DNA of 40,153 bases from Chitinophaga pinensis (GTDB lineage: Bacteria > Bacteroidota > Bacteroidia > Chitinophagales > Chitinophagaceae): positions 1 through 40,153 of the forward strand of contig CAMCHR010000015.1 in NCBI GenBank assembly GCA_945874755.1, in the 5' to 3' direction. This document shows, piece after piece, positions 17,476-25,943 of this stretch. The stretch's first letter is position 1; each line of letters begins with the position of its first letter. Under the pieces are notes generated by a model that saw only the letters and a list, made by a program, of their open reading frames with translations, was not told where the DNA came from and did no database searches. A program made the translations under genes and the position numbers.

Positions 17476-18030
17476 TTAATAAGTTTTAGCTAGATGCTCC
17501 GCGCAAAAAGCATTGAATTCGTTTTTGATCGTTTCGGTTACTGGCTCTTTGATTTGTTTTTGGATCAATTGATTATTCTTGAAATCGATTGTAATATAAT
17601 CGTCTTTAATCAGCATATTGTTAATTTCTGCCCATGGATATAACTTTTTAGGAAAGGTATTCACCAAGACACCAGCAGGGTCTACGGCTATTTCATAAGG
17701 GAATTTCACTTGACGCTCAAACAAGGCTGCTATTAAGTATACGCCAGCTATCAATAATGCGTTGGGCAATAAAAACCATCCCCAAGAAGCAAATACCAAA
17801 CCTAAACGGTAATAGGGTGCACCCCCTTTAATCTTTTGGTAGACGCAAAAAATCCACCAACTAGCCACCGAAGTCATGATTGCAATTAATAGGGCAGGAC
17901 TCGGATATAAACCTGCATAAAGCGAATAGGAAAGCGCCATAAGGGTGATGAAAAGCATCAACTGGCTGATTCGGTCTACGTTTTTAAAATCTGGACTTTT
18001 GCAAACAATGATATAGTCAAAAAGGCGCAT
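17476..18030 (-). CDS. Membrane protein of unknown function
   Basis: The 184-residue protein has hydrophobic helices at about 21-41 and 43-63 and one or two near 78-105. A soluble C-terminal part follows (about 110-184): YEIAVDPAGVLVNTFPKKLYPWAEINNMLIKDDYITIDFKN. This strand-rich arrangement resembles YcxB-like or bacterial PH-like tails, but I cannot assign a family with confidence. It is the first gene of the minus-strand run and is followed after 2 bases by the radical SAM gene. Its start at 18030 is divergent from ccmE. Confidence 0.6.
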   Translation of the reverse strand: MRLFDYIIVCKSPDFKNVDRISQLMLFITLMALSYSLYAGLYPSPALLIAIMTSVASWWIFCVYQKIKGGAPYYRLGLVFASWGWFLLPNALLIAGVYLIAALFERQVKFPYEIAVDPAGVLVNTFPKKLYPWAEINNMLIKDDYITIDFKNNQLIQKQIKEPVTETIKNEFNAFCAEHLAKTY

Positions 18031-18056
18031 AATTGAAATTTATGAGATGCGTAAAA

Positions 18057-18090
18057 TTTGGTGCAATTTAAGGCCATTTGGTTAACTTTG
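18057..18090 (+). promoter_or_regulatory. Promoter of ccmE
   Basis: TTTG (18057-18060) and TAACTTTG (18083-18090) are separated by 22 bases and match the Bacteroidota promoter consensus. The -7 box ends only 4 bases before the ATG at 18095, so the transcript may have almost no leader. Confidence 0.65.
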
Positions 18091-18094
18091 CGGT

Positions 18095-18505
18095 ATGAAG
18101 AAAACACATCTTATTTTATTGGTCATGATTGCGGCCGCAATTGTAGTGTTAATAAGCTATACAGGTGATTTAAGTAGCTATGAAACAGTGGCTTCTGCAA
18201 AGCAAAAAGAGGGTAAATATGTAAATTTGATCGTAAAAATGGATAAATCTGTGCCCGTTCAATACGATCCAGTAAAAGACCCGAATTTATTAAAGTTTAA
18301 TGTAGAAGATAGCTTGGGGGGTAAAATTGCAGTGGTTTATCGCAATACCATGCCCACCGATATGGAAAAGTCAGAACGTTTGGTATTGAAAGGACGTGTT
18401 CAAGGAGATGCATTTGAATGTAGCTCAATTGTCATGAAATGTCCGTCCAAATATAAGGACAATCCAAATGCAATGAAAGAACAACCGGTAACCATTACCA
18501 ACTAA
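18095..18505 (+). CDS. ccmE: Cytochrome c maturation heme chaperone CcmE, CxxxY variant
   Basis: CcmE carries heme covalently in the periplasm and hands it to the CcmF lyase. The 136-residue protein has one N-terminal anchor (about residues 5-21) and an OB-fold domain (GKYVNLIVKM, KFNVEDSLGGKIAVVYRNTMPTDM, ERLVLKGRVQGDAFECSSIVMKC). The usual heme-binding HxxxY is replaced by CPSKY (C116 to Y120), the CxxxY form known from Desulfovibrio and archaeal-type Ccm systems. A second Cys (C109) lies seven residues before it. ccmF starts 13 bases after the stop, which supports the identification. CcmA, B, C and H are not in the window. Confidence 0.92.
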   Translation: MKKTHLILLVMIAAAIVVLISYTGDLSSYETVASAKQKEGKYVNLIVKMDKSVPVQYDPVKDPNLLKFNVEDSLGGKIAVVYRNTMPTDMEKSERLVLKGRVQGDAFECSSIVMKCPSKYKDNPNAMKEQPVTITN

Positions 18506-18518
18506 TCAATATCACAAC

Positions 18519-20942
18519 ATGCAGCCAACTGAGTTTATTGGGGAACATTTGTTACCTGGACAAATAGGTTATTTTTTATCCATCTTATCTTTTGTAGCTT
18601 CTTTAGTGGCCACATTTTCTTTCGCCAAAGCGTTTTATGCTAAAGAGATGGTGGTGGAAGCAAGTTGGAAAAAATTAGCTAGAACTGCTTTTGTGATTGA
18701 AGCATTGACAGTGGTTGGAAGTTTTGTGGTTTTGTTTTATGTGATTTACAATCATCTTTTTGAATATAAATATGCCTACACCCATAGCGATAAAAATTTA
18801 CCATTTGAATATTTATTGAGTTGTTTTTGGGAAGGTCAGGAAGGAAGTTTTTTACTCTGGAGTTTTTGGCATGCCCTGTTGGGTCTGATTTTAATTAAGA
18901 AAGCCAAAGCACATGAAGCAGGCGTGTTGATGGTCATTAGCTTTGCGCAGTTAATGCTTGCCACTATGGTGATTGGATTGTATGTGTTTGATGTGAAAAT
19001 TGGGTCTAGTCCATTTATTTTATTAAGACATGAAATGAACTGGCCTATTTTATCCAGACCAGATTATGTGCAACTATTAAAAGATGGGACAGGCTTAAAT
19101 ACTTTACTACAGAATTACTGGATGGTCATTCATCCACCTATTTTATTTTTAGGATTTGCGAGTACCATTGTACCATTTGCATATGCTGTTGCAGGTTTAT
19201 TAAAGAAAGAGCACAACTGGGTTAAATCAGCTTTGCCTTGGGCTAATTTTTCTGCCGGTATATTGGGCTTAGGAATTATGATGGGCGCTGCTTGGGCTTA
19301 CGAGAGTTTAACTTTTGGTGGTTATTGGGCATGGGATCCAGTAGAGAATGCATCCTTGGTGCCTTGGTTGACTTTGGTTGCCGGGATTCATACTTCAATG
19401 ATTTATACAAGAACAGGCGCAAGTTTAAAAGCCACTTATTTATTCCTTGGCATTAGTTTCTTGTTAATTGTCTATTCTACTTTCTTAACTAGAAGTGGAA
19501 TTTTGGGTGATACATCTGTACATGCTTTCACCGATTTAGGGATGAATGGGCAGTTGTTATTTTTCTTATTCATCTTTGTGGTTCCTTTCTTTGTTTTATA
19601 TTTTGTGCGTTACAAACACATGCAAGAGCCTTTAAAGGAAGATGCAATAGATAGCAGGGAATTTTGGATGTTGATTGGTTCTTTAGTGCTTGTGCTTTCT
19701 GCAGCGGTGATTATCCTAAAGACTTCGACACCGGTGTTCAATAAAATTTTTGATACTAAGATTGCGCCACCAGAAGATCCAGAGTTTGCGCACAACCAGG
19801 TGCAAATATTTGTAGCCATCATCATTGGTACTTTAACAGCAATCGGTCAGTTTTTGAAATACAAAACAACCCCAATGCCTTATTTTAAAAAGCAAATTCT
19901 ATGGCCATTGATCATCACCATCCTCATTAGCATTGTGATTTTTGTTTTTGTTGGCGTTGCGTATGATGACAAAGGGACTGGATTTTTGGGCGCAATTTAT
20001 ATTGCCATTGTGACTTCTGTTTTTGCGATTGTTGGAAATATATCTTATTGGTCTGTGGTCTTAAAAGGAAAACTAAAATCTGCCAGTTCATCCATTGGTC
20101 ATATTGGATTTGGTTTGGTATTGGCAGGTATCTTTATTTCTTCTGCCAACAAAACCACCTTAAGCTACAACACAACAGGAATAAGTCCTTTAAGAGTAGA
20201 CTCCACGCAAAAAAATAGTCCAGTAGGAGACCCAAGAGAAAACCTGACTTTATTTGAGACCATCGAAACAGATATGGGCAAATACAATGTGACTTATGTT
20301 AGAGATACATTTGATGCTTTAGGAAAAAGATTTTTTGAATTGAATTTTAAAGAAAAGAAAACAGGGGAGACCTTTAATTTATATCCAGATGTTTTAAAAA
20401 ACAATAAGGGTATGGAAGGCTTCTCTGCAAATCCATCTTCAAAACATTATTTGCATAAAGATATTTTTGTGTACGTGACTTCTTTTCAAGACCATACAGA
20501 AGAGGATACCACAAGTTTCAAGCCAATCAATATCACTGTAGGCGATTCTGTTTTTTACAGCAATGGATATATTAAATTAGAGAAAGTGAATGTGAATCCT
20601 CCTGGTGATAGACCAGCAGGAGTGAACGAATTAAGATTACAATTGAATGTGGTTTCAAAAGAAGGTTTAAGATATGTGGCAGAACCAGGTATTTTATTGG
20701 AAGGTTTGAACCTGACTTCAAAAGTGGACACGGTGAAGGCGCAGAACTTAGTCTTGAGTTTTAATAAAGTCATTGATCAAGAAAAAGGTATTTTAGAAAT
20801 TGGGGTGAAGGAGTCGACGGCTTTAACGAACCTCATTACTTTAAAAGTCTATGAATTCCCATGGATCAATTTGTTATGGCTGGGGGTCATTGTCACAACC
20901 ATTGGGTTTATGATGGGGGCTTATTATCGTTTTAAAAAATAG
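18519..20942 (+). CDS. ccmF: Cytochrome c heme lyase CcmF/CcsA family
   Basis: The 807-residue polytopic inner-membrane protein attaches heme to apocytochromes c together with CcmE. The tryptophan-rich heme-handling WWD motif is seen at GGYWAWDPVENASLVPWL (about residues 267-284). It is preceded by NYWMVIHPPILFLGFAST (with a conserved His near 206) and followed by YSTFLTRSGILGDTSVHAF near 320-338, all CcmF signatures. At least twelve hydrophobic helices are present; a large periplasmic domain lies at about 555-780 before the last helix. Length is normal for Bacteroidota CcmF, longer than the E. coli protein. It follows ccmE by 13 bases as one transcription unit. Confidence 0.93.
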   Translation: MQPTEFIGEHLLPGQIGYFLSILSFVASLVATFSFAKAFYAKEMVVEASWKKLARTAFVIEALTVVGSFVVLFYVIYNHLFEYKYAYTHSDKNLPFEYLLSCFWEGQEGSFLLWSFWHALLGLILIKKAKAHEAGVLMVISFAQLMLATMVIGLYVFDVKIGSSPFILLRHEMNWPILSRPDYVQLLKDGTGLNTLLQNYWMVIHPPILFLGFASTIVPFAYAVAGLLKKEHNWVKSALPWANFSAGILGLGIMMGAAWAYESLTFGGYWAWDPVENASLVPWLTLVAGIHTSMIYTRTGASLKATYLFLGISFLLIVYSTFLTRSGILGDTSVHAFTDLGMNGQLLFFLFIFVVPFFVLYFVRYKHMQEPLKEDAIDSREFWMLIGSLVLVLSAAVIILKTSTPVFNKIFDTKIAPPEDPEFAHNQVQIFVAIIIGTLTAIGQFLKYKTTPMPYFKKQILWPLIITILISIVIFVFVGVAYDDKGTGFLGAIYIAIVTSVFAIVGNISYWSVVLKGKLKSASSSIGHIGFGLVLAGIFISSANKTTLSYNTTGISPLRVDSTQKNSPVGDPRENLTLFETIETDMGKYNVTYVRDTFDALGKRFFELNFKEKKTGETFNLYPDVLKNNKGMEGFSANPSSKHYLHKDIFVYVTSFQDHTEEDTTSFKPINITVGDSVFYSNGYIKLEKVNVNPPGDRPAGVNELRLQLNVVSKEGLRYVAEPGILLEGLNLTSKVDTVKAQNLVLSFNKVIDQEKGILEIGVKESTALTNLITLKVYEFPWINLLWLGVIVTTIGFMMGAYYRFKK

Positions 20943-20969
20943 GGTTACTTATTGTAACTTAGCGTATCA

Positions 20970-21584
20970 ATGAATATGAGATCCATTTTTTTTATACTGC
21001 TATTCGTCTTGACAACAAGTTTGCCAAAGCAAGTTTTTGCGCAAACGAGTCAGTATGACACAGTAAGAGTGGAGGCTTATATAACACCAGAGGGAGATAC
21101 CATTCCTCAATCTTGGTTGCCTACAGTGATGGTGGCTGCTGTTCAAACAAATGCGTTAAAAAACTACTGGAAAAATTGGACAAGATTACGCAATGCTGTT
21201 TATGTCACTTATCCTTATGCAAAATCAGCCAGTAAAGTCATACAATCGGTGAATGCACAACTGGCCAATGTACAGGATGAAAAATTAAGAAAGCAGATTA
21301 TTAAGTCTAGAGAAAAAGAATTGAAAAGGGAATTTGCTGATAAAGTGACTAGTTTATCTGTTTATCAGGGAAAGGTCCTCATGAAATTAATCAATCGTGA
21401 AACTGGCAATAATTGCTACCAATTAATCAAGGAATATAAAGGGGGATTGAATGCTGGAATATGGCAAACAGTTGCCTTTGTGTTTGGAAGTAGTTTAAAG
21501 CAACCGTATAACCCAAATGGGGAAGACCAAGAGATTGAAAAATTGGTTTTAGAAGTACAAAAAATATACGGTTCTAAGGGATAA
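20970..21584 (+). CDS. DUF4294 family secreted protein
   Basis: The 204-residue protein has a signal peptide (about residues 1-25, ending in KQVFAQ), so it is exported. The mature part starts with YDTVRVEAYITPEGDTIPQSWLP and continues with LKNYWKNWTRLRNAVYVTYPYAKSASKVI, which is the DUF4294 pattern. A charged helical stretch follows (LRKQIIKSREKELKREFADKVTSL). No function is known to me. It lies 27 bases after ccmF on the same strand. A link to cytochrome maturation is possible but not supported by sequence. ATG at 20970 or 20976 would both keep the signal peptide. Confidence 0.85.
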   Translation: MNMRSIFFILLFVLTTSLPKQVFAQTSQYDTVRVEAYITPEGDTIPQSWLPTVMVAAVQTNALKNYWKNWTRLRNAVYVTYPYAKSASKVIQSVNAQLANVQDEKLRKQIIKSREKELKREFADKVTSLSVYQGKVLMKLINRETGNNCYQLIKEYKGGLNAGIWQTVAFVFGSSLKQPYNPNGEDQEIEKLVLEVQKIYGSKG

Positions 21585-21604
21585 TTTACAATACTAAAAT
21601 GGGA

Positions 21605-21635
21605 TTGGTTTTTGGGGCAGGTTTTTGTACCTTTA
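21605..21635 (+). promoter_or_regulatory. Probable promoter of glnS
   Basis: TTG (21605-21607) and TACCTTTA (21628-21635) are 20 bases apart and differ from TAnnTTTG by one base. They lie 19 bases before the ATG at 21655. Confidence 0.45.
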
Positions 21636-21654
21636 CCCGAATAGATACTATCCT

Positions 21655-23313
21655 ATGAGTGACGAAAAAAGTTTAAATTTTATTGAAGAAATTATTTCCC
21701 AAGACCTAGCATCTGGGAAACACAAAAGTATATTGACTAGGTTCCCTCCAGAGCCGAATGGTTATTTACATATTGGTCATGCAAAAAGTATTTGTTTAAA
21801 TTTTGGTCTAGCTGAAACTTTTGGAGGCGTAACGAATTTAAGATTTGATGATACAAATCCAGTGACAGAAGAGACGGAATATGTTGAAAGTATCAAGGCC
21901 GACTTAAAATGGTTGGGTTTTAATTGGATCAAAGAATGTTATGCCTCTGATTATTTTGATCAATTGTATGCATTTGCTGTTCAACTTATAGAAAAAGGAT
22001 TGGCTTATGTGGATGACAGCACAGCCGAAACAATTGCACAACAAAAAGGAACACCTACTCAGCCTGGGACAGGAAATGCTTTTAGGGAAAGAAGTATCCA
22101 AGAAAATTTAGAATTGTTTGCTGCAATGAAAGCAGGGGCCTATAATGATGGTGAAAAAGTATTGCGTGCTAAAATCGATTTAGCAAGTCCGAACATGCAT
22201 ATGCGAGATCCGTTGTTGTATCGCATTAAAAAAGCACATCACCACCGCACAGCAGACCAATGGTGCATCTATCCAATGTACGATTTTGCCCATGGCCAAA
22301 GTGACTCCATCGAAAATATCACCCATTCTATTTGTACCCTAGAATTTATCCCACACAGGGCTTTATATGATTGGTGTATCCAAGAGTTGGGTATTTTTCC
22401 ATCGCATCAATATGAATTTGCGCGTTTGAATATGACCTATACGGTCATGAGTAAACGTAAATTATTACAATTGGTACAAGAAGGACATGTACAAAGCTGG
22501 GATGACCCAAGAATGCCTACCATCAGTGGTATGCGCCGAAGAGGCTATACTGCAGAAAGTATTCGTGATTTCTGTGATCGTATAGGCATCGCCAAAAGAG
22601 AAAATATCATTGATTTTAGTTTATTAGAATTTTGTGTCCGTGAGCATTTAAATAAAATTGCACAAAGAAGAATGGTGGTCACTGATCCGATTAAATTGGT
22701 CATTACCAATTATGAGCAAGTAGAAGAAATATTAGATTCGGAAAACAATCCAGAAGACCCTAATGGCGGTACAAGACCTGTTCCATTTAGTAAAGAATTA
22801 TGGATTCAATCGGATGATTTTATGGAGGAACCAACTAAAAAATATTTTAGATTAGGGCCAGGATTGTCTGTGAGATTAAAGAGTGCTTATATCATAGAGT
22901 GCGAAAGTTTTGATAAAGATGCCAATGGAAAAGTGACTACCGTGTATGCAAAATATTTTCCAAATTCTAAATCAGGATCAGATACATCGGGTATTCACGT
23001 AAAAGGTACATTACATTGGGTAAGTGCAAAGCATGCCATCCCGGTTGAATTAAACGAGTATGATCGTTTATTTAATGTGGAAGATCCAAGTAGTGCAGAA
23101 GGTGATTTTAAATCCTATATTAATCCACATTCATTGCATACCGTAACAACTGCATGGGGTGAACCTGCATTGTTGAATGATGCATTAGAAGCGCGTTTCC
23201 AATTTTTAAGAAAGGGTTATTTTTATCAGGATACCAATAGCACAAAAGACAAGTTGGTATTCAATAGAACCGTTACCCTTAAAGATACTTGGGCTAAGGA
23301 ACAAAAGAAATAA
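21655..23313 (+). CDS. glnS: Glutamine--tRNA ligase GlnS
   Basis: This class I aminoacyl-tRNA synthetase charges tRNA-Gln directly. From the ATG at 21655 it has 552 residues. The TTG ten codons upstream lies within the promoter and is rejected. The HIGH motif is PPEPNGYLHIGHAKS (about residues 24-38), the GlnRS block LRFDDTNPVTEE follows, YDFAHGQSDSIENITHSICTLEF is at about 210-232, and the KMSKS equivalent is VMSKRKL (about 265). The C-terminal half holds the two beta-barrel anticodon-binding domains. It is probably cotranscribed with tilS, which begins 11 bases later. Confidence 0.96.
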   Translation: MSDEKSLNFIEEIISQDLASGKHKSILTRFPPEPNGYLHIGHAKSICLNFGLAETFGGVTNLRFDDTNPVTEETEYVESIKADLKWLGFNWIKECYASDYFDQLYAFAVQLIEKGLAYVDDSTAETIAQQKGTPTQPGTGNAFRERSIQENLELFAAMKAGAYNDGEKVLRAKIDLASPNMHMRDPLLYRIKKAHHHRTADQWCIYPMYDFAHGQSDSIENITHSICTLEFIPHRALYDWCIQELGIFPSHQYEFARLNMTYTVMSKRKLLQLVQEGHVQSWDDPRMPTISGMRRRGYTAESIRDFCDRIGIAKRENIIDFSLLEFCVREHLNKIAQRRMVVTDPIKLVITNYEQVEEILDSENNPEDPNGGTRPVPFSKELWIQSDDFMEEPTKKYFRLGPGLSVRLKSAYIIECESFDKDANGKVTTVYAKYFPNSKSGSDTSGIHVKGTLHWVSAKHAIPVELNEYDRLFNVEDPSSAEGDFKSYINPHSLHTVTTAWGEPALLNDALEARFQFLRKGYFYQDTNSTKDKLVFNRTVTLKDTWAKEQKK

Positions 23314-23324
23314 TTTAAACAGCA

Positions 23325-24722
23325 ATGATGTTATTGGACTTGGAACAATTTAAAAGCCATTGGGCAACTACTTTTCCAGGTATCACTACCCACAATACGC
23401 ATTTTATCATTGCAGTGAGTGGCGGCGTGGATAGTATTGTGCTTGCCGCTTTGATGCAACAAATGGGTGCGAATTGTTCGATCGCACACGCTAATTTTCA
23501 ATTAAGAGGAGCAGAAAGCAATCGAGACGAAATTTTTGTGCAAGCATTTGCAACAAAGATGGGGATGTCTTTTTTGACAAAACGATTTGATACATTGGCT
23601 TTTGCGGAACAATATAAAATGGGCATCCAACAAGCTGCTAGGGAAATTAGGTATGCTTGGTTTGAAAGTTTAATCAAGGAAATGGATGTTCAACCTAACA
23701 GCAAGCTGGTCTTGCTAACAGCGCATCATGCAGATGACCAAGTGGAGACGGTGCTCATGCAATTTTTTAGGGGCACAGGATTACATGGCTTGACTGGGAT
23801 CCCAGCTATTAGAACACATCAGCAAAATCCACTCGCCAGAGATCATATCGATTTAATTAGACCATTACTACCATTTAGTAAAGCCAATATTAAAGATTTT
23901 GCAAAAGCAAATGGGTTGGACTTTGTAGAAGACAGTTCTAATTTGAAAAATGATTATACCAGAAATTTAATCCGCAATCAGTTGATTCCACAAATGGAAA
24001 CGATTTATCCAAATGTCAATCAACAAGTATTGGATACAATTTCGAGGTTAAAAGAGGCAGAAGCCATTGTAAATGCTACTGTGACAGCCTATTGGAAAAA
24101 GCATATCAGCTTTCCCAAGGGAATACCTACCATTGAATTGTCAAAATGGAATCAATTGAAAGGCAATGCCACTTATATCTGGGGATTGGTGCAAGCTTAT
24201 GGATTTAAAGCCACACAATTAAAAGAGATCCATAAAATAGCTTTTGCTAGTAAGGGTGCGTTCATTGCATCAAATACACATCGATTGATTAAATGGGATA
24301 ACCAAATTCAAATTGTATCTAATCAAGAAGACAAAGTATATGAGACCATTTCAAAAGATCAATTGGTTGTAGATACCATATTTGGGAAATTGCAATTGGA
24401 ATGGATAGACAATATTGAGGAGCTTAAAATGGATACTAGTTCGAATATGGCTTATTTAGATGCGGATCAATTAAGCTGGCCTTTATTAAATCGTTCTTGG
24501 GTGGCCACAGATTATTTTTATCCATTAGGACTCCGTAAAAAAAAGAAGCTCAACCATTTTTTAGGTAGTTTAAAGTTAAGTCCTGCAATCAAAGCGATGA
24601 CAACCCTGCTTTGTTCGGACAGTAAAATTGCATGGGTAGTAGGCCAAAGAATTGACGAGCGTTTTAAAATTACACCCAATACAAAACATGTAGTTAAGAT
24701 TACATTCCTAGGTAAATCCTAA
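23325..24722 (+). CDS. tilS: tRNA(Ile)-lysidine synthase TilS
   Basis: The enzyme converts C34 of the CAU-anticodon tRNA-Ile to lysidine, so that it reads AUA. The 465-residue protein has the N-type ATP-pyrophosphatase PP-loop SGGVDS (32-37). Further signatures are HANFQLRGAESNRDE, LTAHHADDQVETVLMQFFRGTGLHGLTGI (about 129-157) and the C-terminal TilS domain with FYPLGLRKKKKLNHFL (about 397-412). It follows glnS by 11 bases. Its last 23 bases overlap the 3' end of the convergent rhomboid gene. Confidence 0.95.
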   Translation: MMLLDLEQFKSHWATTFPGITTHNTHFIIAVSGGVDSIVLAALMQQMGANCSIAHANFQLRGAESNRDEIFVQAFATKMGMSFLTKRFDTLAFAEQYKMGIQQAAREIRYAWFESLIKEMDVQPNSKLVLLTAHHADDQVETVLMQFFRGTGLHGLTGIPAIRTHQQNPLARDHIDLIRPLLPFSKANIKDFAKANGLDFVEDSSNLKNDYTRNLIRNQLIPQMETIYPNVNQQVLDTISRLKEAEAIVNATVTAYWKKHISFPKGIPTIELSKWNQLKGNATYIWGLVQAYGFKATQLKEIHKIAFASKGAFIASNTHRLIKWDNQIQIVSNQEDKVYETISKDQLVVDTIFGKLQLEWIDNIEELKMDTSSNMAYLDADQLSWPLLNRSWVATDYFYPLGLRKKKKLNHFLGSLKLSPAIKAMTTLLCSDSKIAWVVGQRIDERFKITPNTKHVVKITFLGKS

Positions 24723-25338
24723 TTTGCTCTACAAAGCTTGCGACTACATTAAACTCTGCAATAAAGTAAGCAGCCACAATCAAGAATATAACGCCATATA
24801 AAGATCCCCAAAGATGTGCACTATGGTTGATACCGCCTTGTCCTTGCTTTGCCAAATAGGCGGTAATGCCCAAGTAGATTGGGCCAAATATAAATCCAGG
24901 AATGATGGGTGGAATAATGAAAAAACCAATTTGAATGGTAGGCATTAAAAAGATTCCCGCAAATACTATGGCAGATACGGCTCCAGATGCCCCTAAGCTA
25001 TTATAATTGTAACGGTCTTTTTGTTGAAGGTAGGTTGGAATTAAACATACCGCTAAAGCAGATAAGTATAAAAATAAATAAAGCAGTTTTCCATTTTGAC
25101 CAAATAGCATATTAAAATACTGTTCTACATAATCACCGAACATATAAAAGGAGAACATATTAAATGCTAAGTGCATAAAATCTGCGTGGATGAATCCACA
25201 ACTAATAAAACGGTACCACTCATTGTCTCTACCTACGGAATAGGGGTGGAAAATTAAATTATCCATTATTTCTGCATTGTAAAATGCTAGGACGGATACA
25301 ATGACAGTGACTACAGTGATATATAAAGTAATGCTCAT
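24700..25338 (-). CDS. Rhomboid family intramembrane serine protease
   Basis: The 212-residue protein has six predicted membrane helices. The family motifs are HADFMHLAFNMFSFYMFG (about residues 51-68) on helix 2, SLGASGAVSA with the nucleophile S118 in GASG, and AHLWGSLYG with the catalytic His H175 (Ser-His dyad). It cleaves substrates within the membrane; targets are unknown. Its first codon shares a base with the rlmH stop, so translation is coupled to rlmH. The 3' end overlaps tilS. Confidence 0.93.
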   Translation of the reverse strand: MSITLYITVVTVIVSVLAFYNAEIMDNLIFHPYSVGRDNEWYRFISCGFIHADFMHLAFNMFSFYMFGDYVEQYFNMLFGQNGKLLYLFLYLSALAVCLIPTYLQQKDRYNYNSLGASGAVSAIVFAGIFLMPTIQIGFFIIPPIIPGFIFGPIYLGITAYLAKQGQGGINHSAHLWGSLYGVIFLIVAAYFIAEFNVVASFVEQIRIYLGM

Positions 25339-25802
25339 TATTCGTGGTGGTATTTTTCGTTGGCTAAGATACTACAAGCTCGGTAGATTTGTTCTGCAAG
25401 AATGAGTCGAACCAACATATGTGGGAAAACAAGTTCAGAAATGCTCCAGGTGAAATTGGCTCTTTCTTGTATTGTTTCATCCACACCATAGGCACCGCCA
25501 ATTAAGAAAATGATTTTCTGTGCGCTTTGATTTGCTTTTTGTTGGATTAGATTAGCAAGTCCAGGAGAACTCAACATTTTACCTTTTTCGTCCAATAGGA
25601 TTAACACATCCGTTGGCGTGATTGCTTTTAAAATACTCGCAGCTTCTGCTTTTTTAATTTGTGCTGGTTCTGTCAATTTGGAGGGGACGATCAATTGCCA
25701 GTCGATAGGATAGTAATGCCCAATTCTTTTGGTGAATTGTTCCAGGCCTTCTTTAATATAGGATTCGTTGGCTTTGCCAACGGTGTAGATGGAGAGTTTC
25801 AT
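25338..25802 (-). CDS. rlmH: 23S rRNA (pseudouridine1915-N3)-methyltransferase RlmH
   Basis: The 154-residue SPOUT-class methyltransferase modifies pseudouridine 1915 in helix 69 of 23S rRNA. The C-terminal knot region is clear: ILLDEKGKMLSSPGLA (about 68-83), IIFLIGGAYGVDETIQERANFTWSISELVFPHMLVRLILAEQIYRA (about 98-143) and the final YHHE. Length is normal for RlmH. It begins the rlmH-rhomboid pair. Confidence 0.96.
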   Translation of the reverse strand: MKLSIYTVGKANESYIKEGLEQFTKRIGHYYPIDWQLIVPSKLTEPAQIKKAEAASILKAITPTDVLILLDEKGKMLSSPGLANLIQQKANQSAQKIIFLIGGAYGVDETIQERANFTWSISELVFPHMLVRLILAEQIYRACSILANEKYHHE

Positions 25803-25943
25803 TTTATTATTTATAAATTTCTTCCCATCCTGCTCTTTTTGATGATTTTTGCCCTCATATAAATGTAATTACAATATAAATTTAGGTATTTTGTTATAAC
25901 TTAACAAAGTTAAAAAATATATTTCGCTACTAATTTTATTAAA

